A stretch of 64,000 bases of DNA from Apostichopus japonicus (Eukaryota > Echinodermata > Holothuroidea > Aspidochirotida > Stichopodidae), in contig NC_092567.1 of NCBI RefSeq assembly GCF_037975245.1, positions 23,836,376 to 23,900,375 on the forward strand. The letters are read 5' to 3'. Below the pieces are notes generated by a model that did no database searches, was not told the DNA's origin, and saw only the letters and a program-made list of their open reading frames with translations. Positions within the stretch are counted from its first letter, which is position 1; the number at the start of each line of letters is the position of its first letter. Of the stretch, positions 11,801 to 22,752 are shown in pieces. Position numbers and translations under genes: made by a program.

Positions 11801-12782
11801 AAAAGATCTAACTGACCACCTTTGGTTGACGTACACTATCAACACTATTTTATCTTAAGAAATTTGTATCACATTCTAAACATGTTATTCGAGGCCACCA
11901 ACATATTTCGTGTTACCCCCTCCCCCTCGTCCCCTGCCCCCTGTTGAGTTTTGTGTTTCATTGATGAGCCCCACATGTTTAATGGGTCGACCATTCGTTC
12001 ATTTATCAAAGATTCAAAGCGATATCAAGATGTACAACCTGGACGAAGAGCAGTGTTATCAAAATGAAGTCCCTCTTTAGTGCCACCCCCCCTCCCCCAA
12101 ACCTGGAGAGTGATACTTCTGAACTATTCTATTTTTCTGACTTTTCAAACGTGTGCTTTATGTGCAGTTTTGTATATACAGTTCCATCAACCCATCAATG
12201 CTATATTTGTTTGATACATGTAACTAGACGTCATTCATAGTACGACTTAATTCTCAAGCACTTTTTTTTTCGGTTCTGCGATTTATAAATGTAATTCTTT
12301 CCACCACTTGTGTGTACTATATTTGGTTGTGTATTCCTAAGGCATAGTTCCAGAGTAAGCAAACATTGCCAAATGATATCTCCACTTTTGCAAGACAATT
12401 TCAAGTTAACTACAGGCTCAAGATCTCTCTGTTTCCATAATTATCAAAGATTCTTGAAAAAGACAAGGCCGGGCAGAATGTGGTCATATCTTTTTAGCAT
12501 ACTGAGTTGAAGCTTGGCGGCTTGTTTGTATGACTCTGTTTATCACTATTGAAGCTTACAAGTTGGAATCTACTGTATATTTCATTAATTGTTGGTTGTT
12601 GTATCTTTTCTAAAGTAAAGCTTATATTTTGCATCTCTTCTTTTCTTTTGAAATACAATTGACTTTTAAAAATTGCCATCGTGAGGTGAACATGAGTGTG
12701 CAAACGTGGGTGTGTTATGAAAATTAGTGAATTATAATGAATTATTTATGTCTGCCTAGAGTAGGCCGTTTTTAATGGTTGC
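8801..12782. other. Long non-coding stretch, AT-rich
   Basis: No gene is supported. The region 9050-9720 is strongly AT-rich. At about 10262-10400 there is a short degenerate array built on CGGGTCCCCCTTGTC...TATTTTG-like units of about 35 bp. C-runs occur near 11398 and 12086. Small frames show nothing recognisable. Confidence 0.45.
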
Positions 12783-12786
12783 TTAA

Positions 12787-13141
12787 AGGGTGTGAAGACT
12801 CGCGCAATAAGAATCGTCTTATGCCGGTAATTTGACCTAGTTTCGAATGAGGTGTGACAGAAGTGTTAAACACCACCATCGATCCCAGAAACTACACAAA
12901 CAGCTTGCGGTAATTAGACACTAGTGTACAGTCAGTACATACAGCTGCGGTCAATATACTCACAGCACAGTATACAAACGATAGAGCGATGGACATCTCA
13001 GGTCCAGCTAAAGATAACAAGGTATCACGTTTCATTACTGTCTGCATTTTGTAGCGACACGAACAAAACGTCACTTGCAAGCAACAGAAAGTTAACTTTA
13101 TCAGAGAGCGGCACGCGGTCAGGGGCGAGTCTTCAATACCT
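12787..13141 (+). mobile_element. TTAA-flanked MITE (piggyBac-like), full-length copy
   Basis: Runs from AGGGTGTGAAGACTCGC to GCGAGTCTTCAATACCT, imperfect inverted ends, and is flanked by TTAA on both sides (12783-12786, 13142-13145). Related copies lie at 36327-36692, 38709-39063, 44252-44600, 41870-42051, 30222-30368 and 20551-20593. The TTAA target and the short size without an ORF fit a non-autonomous piggyBac-type element. Superfamily assignment is inference. Confidence 0.8.
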
Positions 13142-13145
13142 TTAA

Positions 13146-13754
13146 CTCGTAGAGTGATATATATGAATTATATATCTCACTCAATCAACAGTAGCAACTC
13201 CCATTAATAAGTTCAAATTTGTGTTACAGCAGCGAGCGGCGTTTGCAGCACGAACAACGGGTTGATTGTTGCAAATCTCCTTCTTGCGCAATGTCTGTGA
13301 TTTCGATTACCGTCAGGATACGAATCCTTTCAACAGGTGTTAAGTCTATTCATACAATTCAATCGATTTGTGTTTCTGCATACATGTACCGTAGTCGTCA
13401 GGGATTGCGTGTTCTGGCATGAGACCGGGGCGCAACAGGAACTAGTGCCTTCACCATGATCATGCCACGTAAGCCAGGTCTGCAGTGTATAATTTTGCAG
13501 GTATATTGATATAACAACACGGAAAAACGGTTTGGGATATGACAGAAAAGCTTGTCGTTGTGTTTAGTACTAAATTCCAACTGTATGATGAGTTTGACAA
13601 GATGAACAGGAAAAAAAAAAAAAATATATTTCTCTGTTTATGACAAAGTGGAGAATAGATATTTAAAACACCTTTGGTAAATCACATTTGGATTAATTTG
13701 AATTTGACTATTTTGAGGGGCTGAATGTTTTAATTTGCCATTGCCATTGTTCTC
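13146..13754. other. Non-coding stretch, nothing recognised
   Basis: Between the MITE and the LINE tail. It contains an A run at 13611-13623. No coding or RNA signal seen. Confidence 0.4.
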
Positions 13755-13796
13755 ATGCCTCAAGCTACTGACTCAACATTAATAGTCAAAAGTCAC

Positions 13797-13909
13797 CCAA
13801 GATATAGAGTCATGGGTACGAAAACTAAACAACTTGATCGACTCTCAACCCCAGTCTCCTTACATACCCGAGACTGTAAAGTAACACATGATGATGACAT
13901 TGACTATGA
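13797..13909 (-). mobile_element. SINE-body copy (same family as 298-425)
   Basis: The reverse complement contains GGAGACTGGGGTTGAGAG, then GATCAAGTTGTTTAGTTTTC and CTTGGGTGAC, aligning with the body of the SINE-like element at 233-425. It is closest to the fragment at 30380-30446. Confidence 0.6.
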
Positions 13910-14190
13910 CACGTCAAGTAAGCAATATGTCGCAGGCCGCTCTTTCAGTCGCAGGCCGCTCTTTCAATATGTCGCAGGCCGCTCTTTCAGCGTCACTGGC
14001 CCTAGACTTTGGAACGCTCTCCCCGTCGACACAAGAAATTCGAAGACCATCAGAACTTTTAAAGCTGCTTTAAAGACTCATTTATTTAAGAAATCGTTTT
14101 TATAATTGTTTTGTTTGTTCAGCGCCATTGAGTGTTTTTTTACAGTAATGTGCGCTATACCAAGTGTTTCCACCTTAACCTTAACCTTAT
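13910..14190 (+). mobile_element. 3' tail of a non-LTR retrotransposon (CR1/jockey-like)
   Basis: The frame ending at 14105 has the typical C-terminus of such reverse-transcriptase proteins: an AGRSFSVTGPRLWNALP motif, then F-K-x-A-L-K-T-H-L-F and a stop. A short A/T-rich tail ends in CCTTAA-type repeats near 14170-14187. Three direct copies of GTCGCAGGCCGCTCTTTCA precede the motif, a local expansion. No RT core remains, so this is a relic. The clade call is tentative. Confidence 0.65.
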
Positions 14191-14564
14191 GTCACACACA
14201 CCCACACCGCACACAAGTCATCCTGCTAACAAAAAGTACTCCAAACGCAATATGCAATATAGAGCTTATAATAGTAATGCGGGTTGACAAATCGAAACAA
14301 ATTCACCCTTTATCCTATATAGATGTATTGTTAAAGTTCAGCTAGCGTCGAAGAGTTCATTGTGCGATTTTCTGTGGGTAAAATTCACCATGAGTTGCCA
14401 TGCATACGTGGAGGTAATTTCACGTGCGCAAGGATATTGCTACAGATAAACGAATGTGCCATCACAAACATCAGGGAAATAAAAATCGTCTGCAGTTGCA
14501 CGATATTTATGAAAAGATATAACTACGAATACATTTCTTACGCTATATTAGAAATTATGTTAGG

Positions 14565-14718
14565 TCGTATGTATCTATGTATGTGCGTTTGTATGTGTGT
14601 ATATATGTAAGTATGTATGGGTGTATGTGTGGGCGTGTGCGTGTATGCATATATGTATGTGTGTATGTATGCTGTATGGGCCAACCATATGCGTGGGCGT
14701 GTGTATGTATGCCTTCAG
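14565..14718 (+). repeat. Degenerate TATG/GT-rich microsatellite
   Basis: Alternating GTATGT, GTGT and ATATAT blocks over about 150 bp. The frames on both strands here are artefacts of the repeat. Confidence 0.8.
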
Positions 14719-14720
14719 GC

Positions 14721-16147
14721 AGGCAACAACTAAAGTTGCTTTAGTTGTACGAATGCTCCACCAACGCATCCGTAGTGCATGGAATCTCCGGCTGGAATTT
14801 TCCTCGTGCTTTATTCAACTATGAATGTTGTAGAAAGTTTGTTTAACACTGAATGTAAATAAAATACTACAACAAACCGAAAAGACGTGAGGCTCTTTGC
14901 TGCACGCAATTAGACACAAATACTGAAGATTTGTGTGGCTGACACTTCAAGATATTACTGGATTCGATCAGGTAGGTTCTGTTTGATTTGAAATACCATA
15001 ATTTTATTCTGTGGAGTGATCTTTCATATGTTTCTTTTTTAAATACGTTTAACATCGGTTAAGCAACGACGTATATAGCTGGTAGCAAGTGTTTACAGCC
15101 AAAGTCAGCTTGAAATAAAATATGAAATCCAAAACAGTCCGAACTGTAATCAATACAACAAGAAAACTCTATAATTTAATGGATACGTGAACTGACTGAG
15201 CACGAAGTGTTCTTTCTCGAATTTCAAAGAGGAAAGTTATAGAGTTAAAGAAACAGAAATGAAGATGGGCTTATTTATATCATAAAAGCAATGACTATCA
15301 ACCAGCAATTTATCTTTCATATTTCAGCCTAGCTAAGCGTTAACCTGAAATTTCTTGTTTGGTGGTAAAGCCCTCCTACAATGCAAACCAAATATGTTGT
15401 GTACATGGAATTTCTAAAGTTAATGTTATTATTCTGCATGCGATAAAATGAAATTAACTTTGAAAACCATATCGTCAAAAATATACCGGCTCACTATGAA
15501 AAGAAATGATGAAATTAGTTTATTTTCCGGAGACTAGAAACTGAAAATATTTCATTTACTAAATTAACTCGTAGGGCTATCACTTATAAGTTGTAATATT
15601 CTATGTTAAAGCCTAGAAATCGTCCCTAATCTGACGTTGTGACGAACGTGCAAAAAGTGAATTTACAGAAAACGCGCTCTAAAGATTTTCACATTTTGAC
15701 TTTAGTATTTCGTAATTAATCCAGACAGTAAAACCGATTTGCGGTTTCGATGATGCTACATGAATTATCTTATAAGACTGTGACACAAAATGCGTATAGC
15801 CAGGATGAACAACATACTTCAAACTAAGTAGTAGAGCAAAAAGCACTGAGATATGACAAACAATATTCACATTGGCAGCTGATGACCTAGATGGAAACTT
15901 TTCTTGTATTCAGCATAAGGGTTGACCTCTACCAAAGGCAAAAGGCTTCTTCTCATACCTCGACAAATATTTTGATAGTACTCGCTATTTGGCGACCGTG
16001 ACGAAAAATCTACTGGCCAAAACGCAAATTTCACTCGCCACTATGATTGCTTTTCCAGTCTCCATAGTAGAGTACAACATCATTACTTTCTGTGAACTAA
16101 GGTTTGGCACTTAGTGTAATATTATGACAAGCCCGGCTCCTCCGACA
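14721..16147. other. Non-coding stretch, nothing recognised
   Basis: AT-rich sequence with no convincing gene or repeat. Its right end abuts the probable LTR. A short near-duplicate (TGTAATATTATG at about 16115 and TGTAATATTATA at 16148) makes the LTR boundary ambiguous. Confidence 0.4.
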
Positions 16148-16789
16148 TGTAATATTATATCGGGACTCGCGAGAGAGATGTACTGGGGTTATCTTGATGC
16201 CGTATTTTATGCTTCTTCAGGAGACGTCTCGAACGGGCGATAGAGGAAAACAATGAGTTCTCAGAAAAACAAGTTGACGAGATAGGATTTGATTAGTGAT
16301 TCGGTATAATTTCTTCTCTGTCGATTCTCTTCTCTAATAAAATTACAATGATCTGACTCCGTCAATTACGTACTCAAATTAGTGACGAAGTGAAGAACTT
16401 GCGAGACCATGCCGCGCTTTATAGATTACTTCTATAAAATCCTTCTGCGCATAATCAGAAGGCAGCCAATAACCTGCTCATCCTGTATTAGCTTACGATA
16501 TAAAAATCACTACGTAAAGGACTGATCTGCACTGATTGGTTGGGAGTTTGGAAGTCCACCCCTTTCTATATGGAAACTTCCATACCACGTGAGAAGAACC
16601 TTCTCGAATGTTCTACAGACACATCGAATCTATTTTGGGAAAAGGCCCTGTTACATGATTCAATAAGATAGTTAAAACTTCTCGTGGGAAAACTGAATCC
16701 TCGACCTAGATAAATATATAAGGGGCCTGTACGATGTCTCGATGGAGTTTTTCGGAAGATCAAAGAGGCAGTATTACTATATCATAACA
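16148..16789 (-). mobile_element. Probable LTR of a copia-like retrotransposon
   Basis: Read on the minus strand, a purine tract (ATTGAGGGGGA, 16800-16790) is followed by TGTTATGATATAG, the usual arrangement of a polypurine tract and the first bases of a 3' LTR. A TG...CA unit of about 640 bp can be drawn to 16148, but the far boundary is uncertain and I found no 5-bp duplication. The minus-strand order of promoter-like motifs is heat-shock element (16613-16596), CCAAT (16539-16535), then TATAAA (16423-16418). No gag-pol coding sequence remains nearby. Confidence 0.5.
16596..16613. promoter_or_regulatory. Perfect four-unit heat-shock element
   Basis: GAA, TTC, GAA and TTC occur at exactly 5-bp steps (16596, 16601, 16606, 16611), matching the alternating nGAAn/nTTCn consensus for HSF binding. 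A further GAA-AC-TTC pair lies at 16573-16580. It sits in the U3-like part of the probable LTR. Activity is inference. Confidence 0.6.
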
Positions 16790-16969
16790 TCCCCCTCAAT
16801 CTTTTAAATTTTTTGGATACTCCAAAATTTTAACATCATACTGCTTTAACTTATCATAATCTCAAGAAGGTGGTGTAAGCACATTCATTAATATTCATTG
16901 ACTTCAATAAATGGTCTGCATATATCTCAAAGGTTAACATCTTGGTTACGCATTATTAAAATGATCATA

Positions 16970-18608
16970 GGACAGCTCCAGACGAAGTGATGAAGTGTTG
17001 GGAAGATCATTTCAACAAACATCTAAACACAGAATTCCCCAGAGATGATGATATCCTTAAAACCATCCCGGAGCCTGTCAACCGTAATACCACCAGCTTA
17101 CCTTTTACCCTAGAGGAAGTAGAAGAGGCTGTCAAAAAGCTGAAAAACAATAAAGCCTGTGGCTGTGACAGGATATCAGCTGAAGTATTAAAAGAAGGAG
17201 GACCACTGATGAATCGGATGCTCCTCAAAGTCATCAACAAAGCTTGGTCAGATAGGGAGGTCCCAGAAGACTGGAGCAGAGGTCTGGTAACTCCTGTTTA
17301 TAAGAAAGGTGACAAGCTTGATCCTGCCAATTACAGAGCCATTGCTCTTCTGTCCATCCCTGGAAAAGTCTTCTGCAGGATGCTGCTTACTAGAATCCAA
17401 GATACTGTAGAAAACCACCTCAGTGAGGAGCAGTGCGGATTCAGAGCCTCCATAGGAACAACAGATGCCATCTTCACAGTCCGCCAGATCTTCGAAAAAG
17501 CCAAAGAGAGGAAAATACCGCTTCACTGGAACTTTGTGGACTTCAAAGCAGCCTTCGACACTATTTGGAGGGAGGCTCTCTGGAAATGCCTGCGCTCAAT
17601 TGGAGTAGATCCAAAGCTAGTAGACCTTATAGCAAGGATGTATGAGAAAACAAAGTGCTCTGTAATGGTGAATGGAAAGATCATTGAGTGGTTTGAGGTT
17701 CAAGTTGGTGTCAGACAAGGCTGCCTACTATCTCCCTGTCTCTTCAACATCTACCTGGAGTTTGTCATGAAAGAGATACAAAATCTTGACTCAGGTCTGA
17801 AGATGGGCAACATGTGTATAAACAACATCCGTTATGCTGATGACACCACTCTCATAGAAATGGACCTTGACAGCCTACAGGAGGCCACCAACAAACTTCA
17901 AGAAGCATGCACAAGATGGGGAATGAAAATCAACCCAACAAAGTGTAAAATAGTGTCTGAAGACACCAAAGATGTTCTCCTTAACCAAGTACCTGTTCAG
18001 AAAGTTGACAACTTTGTCTTCCTGGGCAGCAATGTCCCCTCAATGGATGAAGACGTTAAACGCCGCATAAGGTTGGCTTCCTGGGCTTTTGGAAGTCTGA
18101 AAAATACCATCTGGTCAAACCATGACATCACCAGATCCCTGAAAGTAAGGATTTACCAGGCCCTCATTCTGCCAATAGCAACTTACAGCTCTGAATCCTG
18201 GGCACTCCGTGAAAAAGATCGTCATCGACTTGATGTCTTTGAAATGAGATGTCTCAGAGCAATACTGGGTGTCTCCATCCTAGATAAAGTGAGGAACAAC
18301 ACCATCAGACAAAGGCTGAATGTAACAACTACCATCAATGATGCAATCTGCAAGAGACGCCTGAAATGGGTCGGCCATGTCTTTAGGATGCCGGAGCATC
18401 GGCTTCCATATCAAGCATTCAAGAATGACTTCAGCAAGCCAAGACCTCCAGGACGACCACCTTCAAGATGGAAGGACCTAATCCAGAAAGACCTAGGTAT
18501 GACAACCCAAGCTGTTGAAAGTTGCGCAGCAGATAGACCAAATTGGAGGAGGATTACTCGCCAGAGGGCAAAGGGACACAGCGTCCTACGCACCTAAGTC
18601 AGTAAGTC
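16970..18608 (+). mobile_element. 5'-truncated LINE with 12-bp target duplication
   Basis: Flanked on both sides by AAAATGATCATA (16958-16969 and 18609-18620). The 3' end is a short direct repeat (TAAGTCAGTAAGTC) instead of a poly(A) tail, as in RTE-type elements. The insert begins inside the coding region, so the endonuclease part is missing. The interior carries one long open frame, described separately. Open frame and perfect duplication point to a young insertion. Confidence 0.9.
16972..18597 (+). CDS. Reverse transcriptase fragment of a truncated LINE (~540 aa)
   Basis: The frame is open from the insertion junction; the first in-frame ATG is 16990. It encodes an RNA-directed DNA polymerase of a non-LTR retrotransposon. 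RT signatures in order: N-Y-R-A-I-A-L-L-S (fingers), E-E-Q-C-G-F-R, V-D-F-K-A-A-F-D (block A catalytic Asp), G-V-R-Q-G-C-L-L-S-P (block B) and I-R-Y-A-D-D (block C catalytic pair). A C-terminal K-W-V-G-H-V-F-R-M motif and G-R-P-P-S-R-W follow, as in RTE-like and related LINE proteins. The N-terminal endonuclease is absent because of 5' truncation, so it is not autonomous. Clade is inferred from motifs only. Confidence 0.9.
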   Translation, partial: TAPDEVMKCWEDHFNKHLNTEFPRDDDILKTIPEPVNRNTTSLPFTLEEVEEAVKKLKNNKACGCDRISAEVLKEGGPLMNRMLLKVINKAWSDREVPEDWSRGLVTPVYKKGDKLDPANYRAIALLSIPGKVFCRMLLTRIQDTVENHLSEEQCGFRASIGTTDAIFTVRQIFEKAKERKIPLHWNFVDFKAAFDTIWREALWKCLRSIGVDPKLVDLIARMYEKTKCSVMVNGKIIEWFEVQVGVRQGCLLSPCLFNIYLEFVMKEIQNLDSGLKMGNMCINNIRYADDTTLIEMDLDSLQEATNKLQEACTRWGMKINPTKCKIVSEDTKDVLLNQVPVQKVDNFVFLGSNVPSMDEDVKRRIRLASWAFGSLKNTIWSNHDITRSLKVRIYQALILPIATYSSESWALREKDRHRLDVFEMRCLRAILGVSILDKVRNNTIRQRLNVTTTINDAICKRRLKWVGHVFRMPEHRLPYQAFKNDFSKPRPPGRPPSRWKDLIQKDLGMTTQAVESCAADRPNWRRITRQRAKGHSVLRT

Positions 18609-18620
18609 AAAATGATCATA

Positions 18621-19158
18621 TGGTATATACATTGACACTAACTCCATGAATTTTTTGGTGTACGGTACCTCTTCAATATTGATGACATCATATGATGTAA
18701 TCTAAAAAAAATATCATTAAGGTATCTTAAAGTTACATGACACAGCAAAATATGCAGTATCTCTTACAAAATACATTTATGCATTTCATACATCAATAAT
18801 ACATTTATATCAAAAGTGAAATCATGCCGTGATTGGGGTGAGATCAGAGAATACTGGACTTAGTTATCTTTTAACTGAACAGAACACCTTGGCGTTCCAT
18901 GAAAAAATTCACACACTAAAAAAGGAACCTTAAAATATTACAAACCTATTTACAAACCTCCTCTTTAATGAAGGCATAGTTTCAAAACTGCTTTGAAACC
19001 TTGTGAATCATATACATCCACTTCATATACATCCACTTCAAGAAAATCAAGAAAATGTGACTCGATAGCATGGTGACCCTAGGTATGCACTCCGAATTGA
19101 TAGTCTAGTAAAGTACCAAAGTACTAGATATTCGATACCATAAAAGAGACCCCTAGAC
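18621..19158. other. Non-coding stretch, nothing recognised
   Basis: AT-rich. CATATACATCCACTTCA is duplicated in tandem near 19010-19040. No gene seen. Confidence 0.4.
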
Positions 19159-20103
19159 CCTAGGTTCTCAACCTTTTTCTATCCAGGGACCCCTTGAGAT
19201 CAACTGAAATTTTTGGAGGACCCCCGGACAGTGACCGACGACCTGGGGAGGGGTATAAGGGGAGGGGTGTTCCCCTCCCCTTTTGATTTTTTTTTTCAAT
19301 ATTTGAGGGTTAGATGCAAAATGGTGCATTATTTTGTGACTTTTGAAGTAAATTTATGTTCAAGAATTTGTTTAGAAATGCATTTTTCTGGGCCTGGAAT
19401 GCAGTTTTCCTAGACCTGCAAGTATTGCTAGGCATAGGCCTACTTGGAAATCCTTACTTTCAAATTATATATTCCCAATTAAATGTTAATTTGGAAGCGA
19501 TGATTTGTCAGGTACAAACTGGTTGATTCTGCATGAGGTCAGGAGAAATATGGGTTTTCTTTGTCAGAGATAGCTGCAAATGGCACCGTTTTTTTTTGTG
19601 TCAAATCCAAGTTAGTTATAACTTTACCTCCACCAAAGCCTTATAACTACCGCGCTTCGCTGTGTCAACAGTGAGCAACGCATCATAGTTATTGCTCTGC
19701 ATATTAGGATGTATAGTGTGCAGTTAAGTTATACACAACACTCGGGTGGCATGTTATCCATACCTCACCGAATGTATACCTTAATGAGAAACTATATAAC
19801 TTGTTTTCATCGGGGAACGCACGATTCAACATTTATCGACTACTGACGATACGGTCTGATCATCAGGGTCCGACGTATTGACGGCTAGCCTAGCCTAGAT
19901 TTCTAGAGGCATACATACTTCTTCCTTCGACTATATCTCTCATTCCATTTTTCACGAACCTCTTCGGCTTTCGCGGACCCTTATTTTTTTCACGGACCCT
20001 TATTTCTTCACGGACCCCCTGCGGACCCCTTTGCCCTCACGGACCCCCAAATAAATTTCACGGACCCCCTAGGGGTCCGCGGACCCCAGGTTGAGTATCC
20101 TGG
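19159..20103. mobile_element. Non-autonomous hAT element, 945 bp, with 8-bp TSD
   Basis: Ends CCTAGGTTCTCAACC and GGTTGAGTATCCTGG are imperfect inverted repeats. CCCTAGAC flanks both sides (19151-19158, 20104-20111). The interior has the G-rich palindromic motif GGGGAGGGGTGTTCCCCTCC near 19261 and clusters of CACGGACCCC near the right end. No transposase. Confidence 0.88.
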
Positions 20104-20111
20104 CCCTAGAC

Positions 20112-22532
20112 TATGACATCAACAAATTTTCTTCAAATTTACATATTACTTAACATCTTGTCTTTTCAACTTCTTGCTTCATGAAGAAATTTACTTTTGC
20201 ATGAACACTTGAGGAAAAGAAAATATATACATAATTTCCTCAAAAGATCTATACTTTCATTTGCTTGGATAGCTGTTGCTGTAAGCAAAAGTTGCATATC
20301 ACCAATGCTGTCTCTGAATAGCCTTCAATATAACATCAATGATGCAATGTAAATATCTCTAAAATATTTCCTCAATATATGAAAACCCATGTTGCTAATA
20401 TTCCGGACAGGTTCTAAATGCCGAGTAAACGTTTGACCGAATCCATAAGGAGAGATAAAGTACAGTATACAACTATACATACTCATTACACATTTGTTAT
20501 AAAAGACGAAACTAGGTCACTTGGTGGTGTTTTTAACAATAAAGCTTTTTTTTCAGATGGCCGCACGCGGTTTGGGGCGAGTCTTCAATGCCTTTAATTA
20601 TCAATATAATAACCATGTAGCCATGCATTGATCCTCTGCCCTTATAAGTATATTCAATTTCTCCCTTATTTTAAAGAGAAGACAAATTTATAAAGTTAAA
20701 TTTGAATAATATTCGCATCAAATTTTTGCCTCCAGGTTATTTTTTTGTCTTCATCATCCTACCATTCAGTTATATGTGTCTATAAAAGACCTATACTATA
20801 CAGAATAAACTAAGATATATACTGTTTTTGCAATGCCAAACGTTTCCATATTCATTGCAAGGATTGCCGCTTGTTCAGTGAAAATTGTAGCAGATTGAAT
20901 TCAGCTATCCCTCCTGTAGACCTTTCGAGCAAGAGATAGAACTCACCCCCCCCCTCACCCTCTCATCCCACCTCCCTATATACACCCTCCAGTATTTCAT
21001 CAGCAAGATGACGCAGTTTAACCATCGTACATGATCACCTCTTTAAGTACATGATCGTGTCATATATATTATAATTTATATCATCTTCTGTTTCATGTTT
21101 AATTTTTTTTTAAATTATTACGGTAATTTTGGTTCATCATCCGATAAAAGTTTTAATGGTTGTCTACTGTACCTTCGGTGTTCCAAATTTCTAATGTGTT
21201 AAAATAGTAACAATTTCAACGGGATAGGAAGCTAAAAGAAGCTCATTGAACCCTATTCAAGTGATGCCCGTGTTCAAGCCCTTTAATATATTTACAGTTA
21301 TTGCACCTGTCAGTAATTTAGTGTCCTTCACCTTAGATGTAAAGCGGGTCTGGCTATAGGATATCAGGGGGTCACATTAGTCCGGCCTCTGTGCGACATT
21401 CCTTTCTGTCTCTACTCATTAAAGGCTGCCTAAGGTCAGATTTGAAAATTTCTCCCTCAGCTGTTCTCATAACTTCAGTTGTTTGAGACAGTTTGTTTTA
21501 GCAGATTGTACACTGCTGAATCCAGTTGTTGTGTATTAGCGGCTGCACTAACACTGTATTATACGCCTACCAGCCTCTCTTTTGGGTTTACAGTTTTTGT
21601 CCTGGCAAATTAATAGTTCGTAAGTACTCGATGTTTTGTTTATTCAATAGAACTTAGGAAATGACCTGTTACTGAGGTGACTCCAATTGTTTAGAATGTT
21701 GACCACAATTATTAGGAGTAGTTAATTTATTATATCGGCAACTCAATATGTACCATGACTCCATGAGAGCACAGTCAAATACTATGTGTTTGCTCACCGT
21801 TATAATCACATGATGATGTGTATCACGTCTTTGTTAGGTATAGGATCTTATAGTATACTTCTTGTTCTAATTAAATTACTTATTTTAGCATTTGTAGTTT
21901 CTATCTTCCAGTTCATGGGTGTTATCCGATAGATAAGATGTGTTAATCAGTTAGTAAATCTGAAGGTAGTAGGGCTATTAGAGGTAGGCCCCTAACCTAC
22001 TTTATTCTCGTCTCTGTCATACTCAGTCATAGTTATGATATAATCATCATAACCGACAACGTTGGCATGACACTGTTCGGAGTACGATCATTCATTATCG
22101 TATTTAGTTTAGTAATTAATCTCGTAATGCTGTAGTATTATTATGAATCATTTATCTTGTTTCACAGTTTTACCACACAAATACAAGTGGGTAACTTATA
22201 CAGAAAAGCTGGACCTGTCTTTGCCTCATATTTGTTTAGCTGGCTGTCTAGCACGCATATCCAACGCGAGTGAGGGAAGCACAATCGTAGATGAGCATTG
22301 CAGTAAAACGAGGCAGCTGGCATCCTAATTATCAGCACTATAGTTGGAAACCAATATAATATAAAACTTGATCTGATCCGGGTTACGCCTGACCTACGGC
22401 AGATATGATATGAGTATACAGTTGCTGGTATTTATACACATGACTGTGCAGTCGTATAGTCTCCTACACGGTTATAAATAACCATAAGCTTAATGATACC
22501 GTATATATAGGTGTTTATAAATAACTTTGAAA
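20112..22532. other. Intergenic region upstream of the HNMT-like gene
   Basis: No gene recognised. It holds the terminal fragment of a TTAA MITE (20551-20593) and a C run near 20946. A TATA-like TATATATAGG at 22502-22511 is only about 22 bp from the HNMT-like ATG, too close for an ordinary leader, so the true promoter or a 5' exon may lie further upstream. Confidence 0.4.
20551..20593 (+). mobile_element. Terminal fragment of the TTAA MITE
   Basis: Contains GATGGCCGCACGCGGTTTGG and GGGCGAGTCTTCAATGCCT followed by TTAA (20594-20597), matching the right end of the copy at 36327-36692. The rest of the element is missing. Confidence 0.75.
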
Positions 22533-22752
22533 ATGGAAAGCATATATCATGATGCAGAGCATTTTGCTAAATGTTGGCAGGAATACATCGAACGCTGTGA
22601 TTCATTTAAATCTTGGTTTCAATGGCTCGATTTGGTTTTTGATGAAGAATTATTTGACAAAGTTGGAAATGGCATGCATCTGCCTACTGAATCAAGGAAA
22701 TCCACCACATTGACGACAACATTCAAAACACTTGGAATTGGTTGTGGATCAG
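22533..22752 (+). CDS. HNMT-like gene, exon 1
   Basis: Encodes residues 1-73 and the first base of Gly74: the N-terminal helical substrate lid region and the start of the Rossmann fold, ending inside the GxGxG SAM motif. The donor is TCAG|GTGAGT. Confidence 0.88.

Noticed and set aside
16990-18597. LINE RT frame as a host gene
   Set aside because: Bounded by a target-site duplication and carrying LINE RT motifs; it is a truncated retrotransposon.
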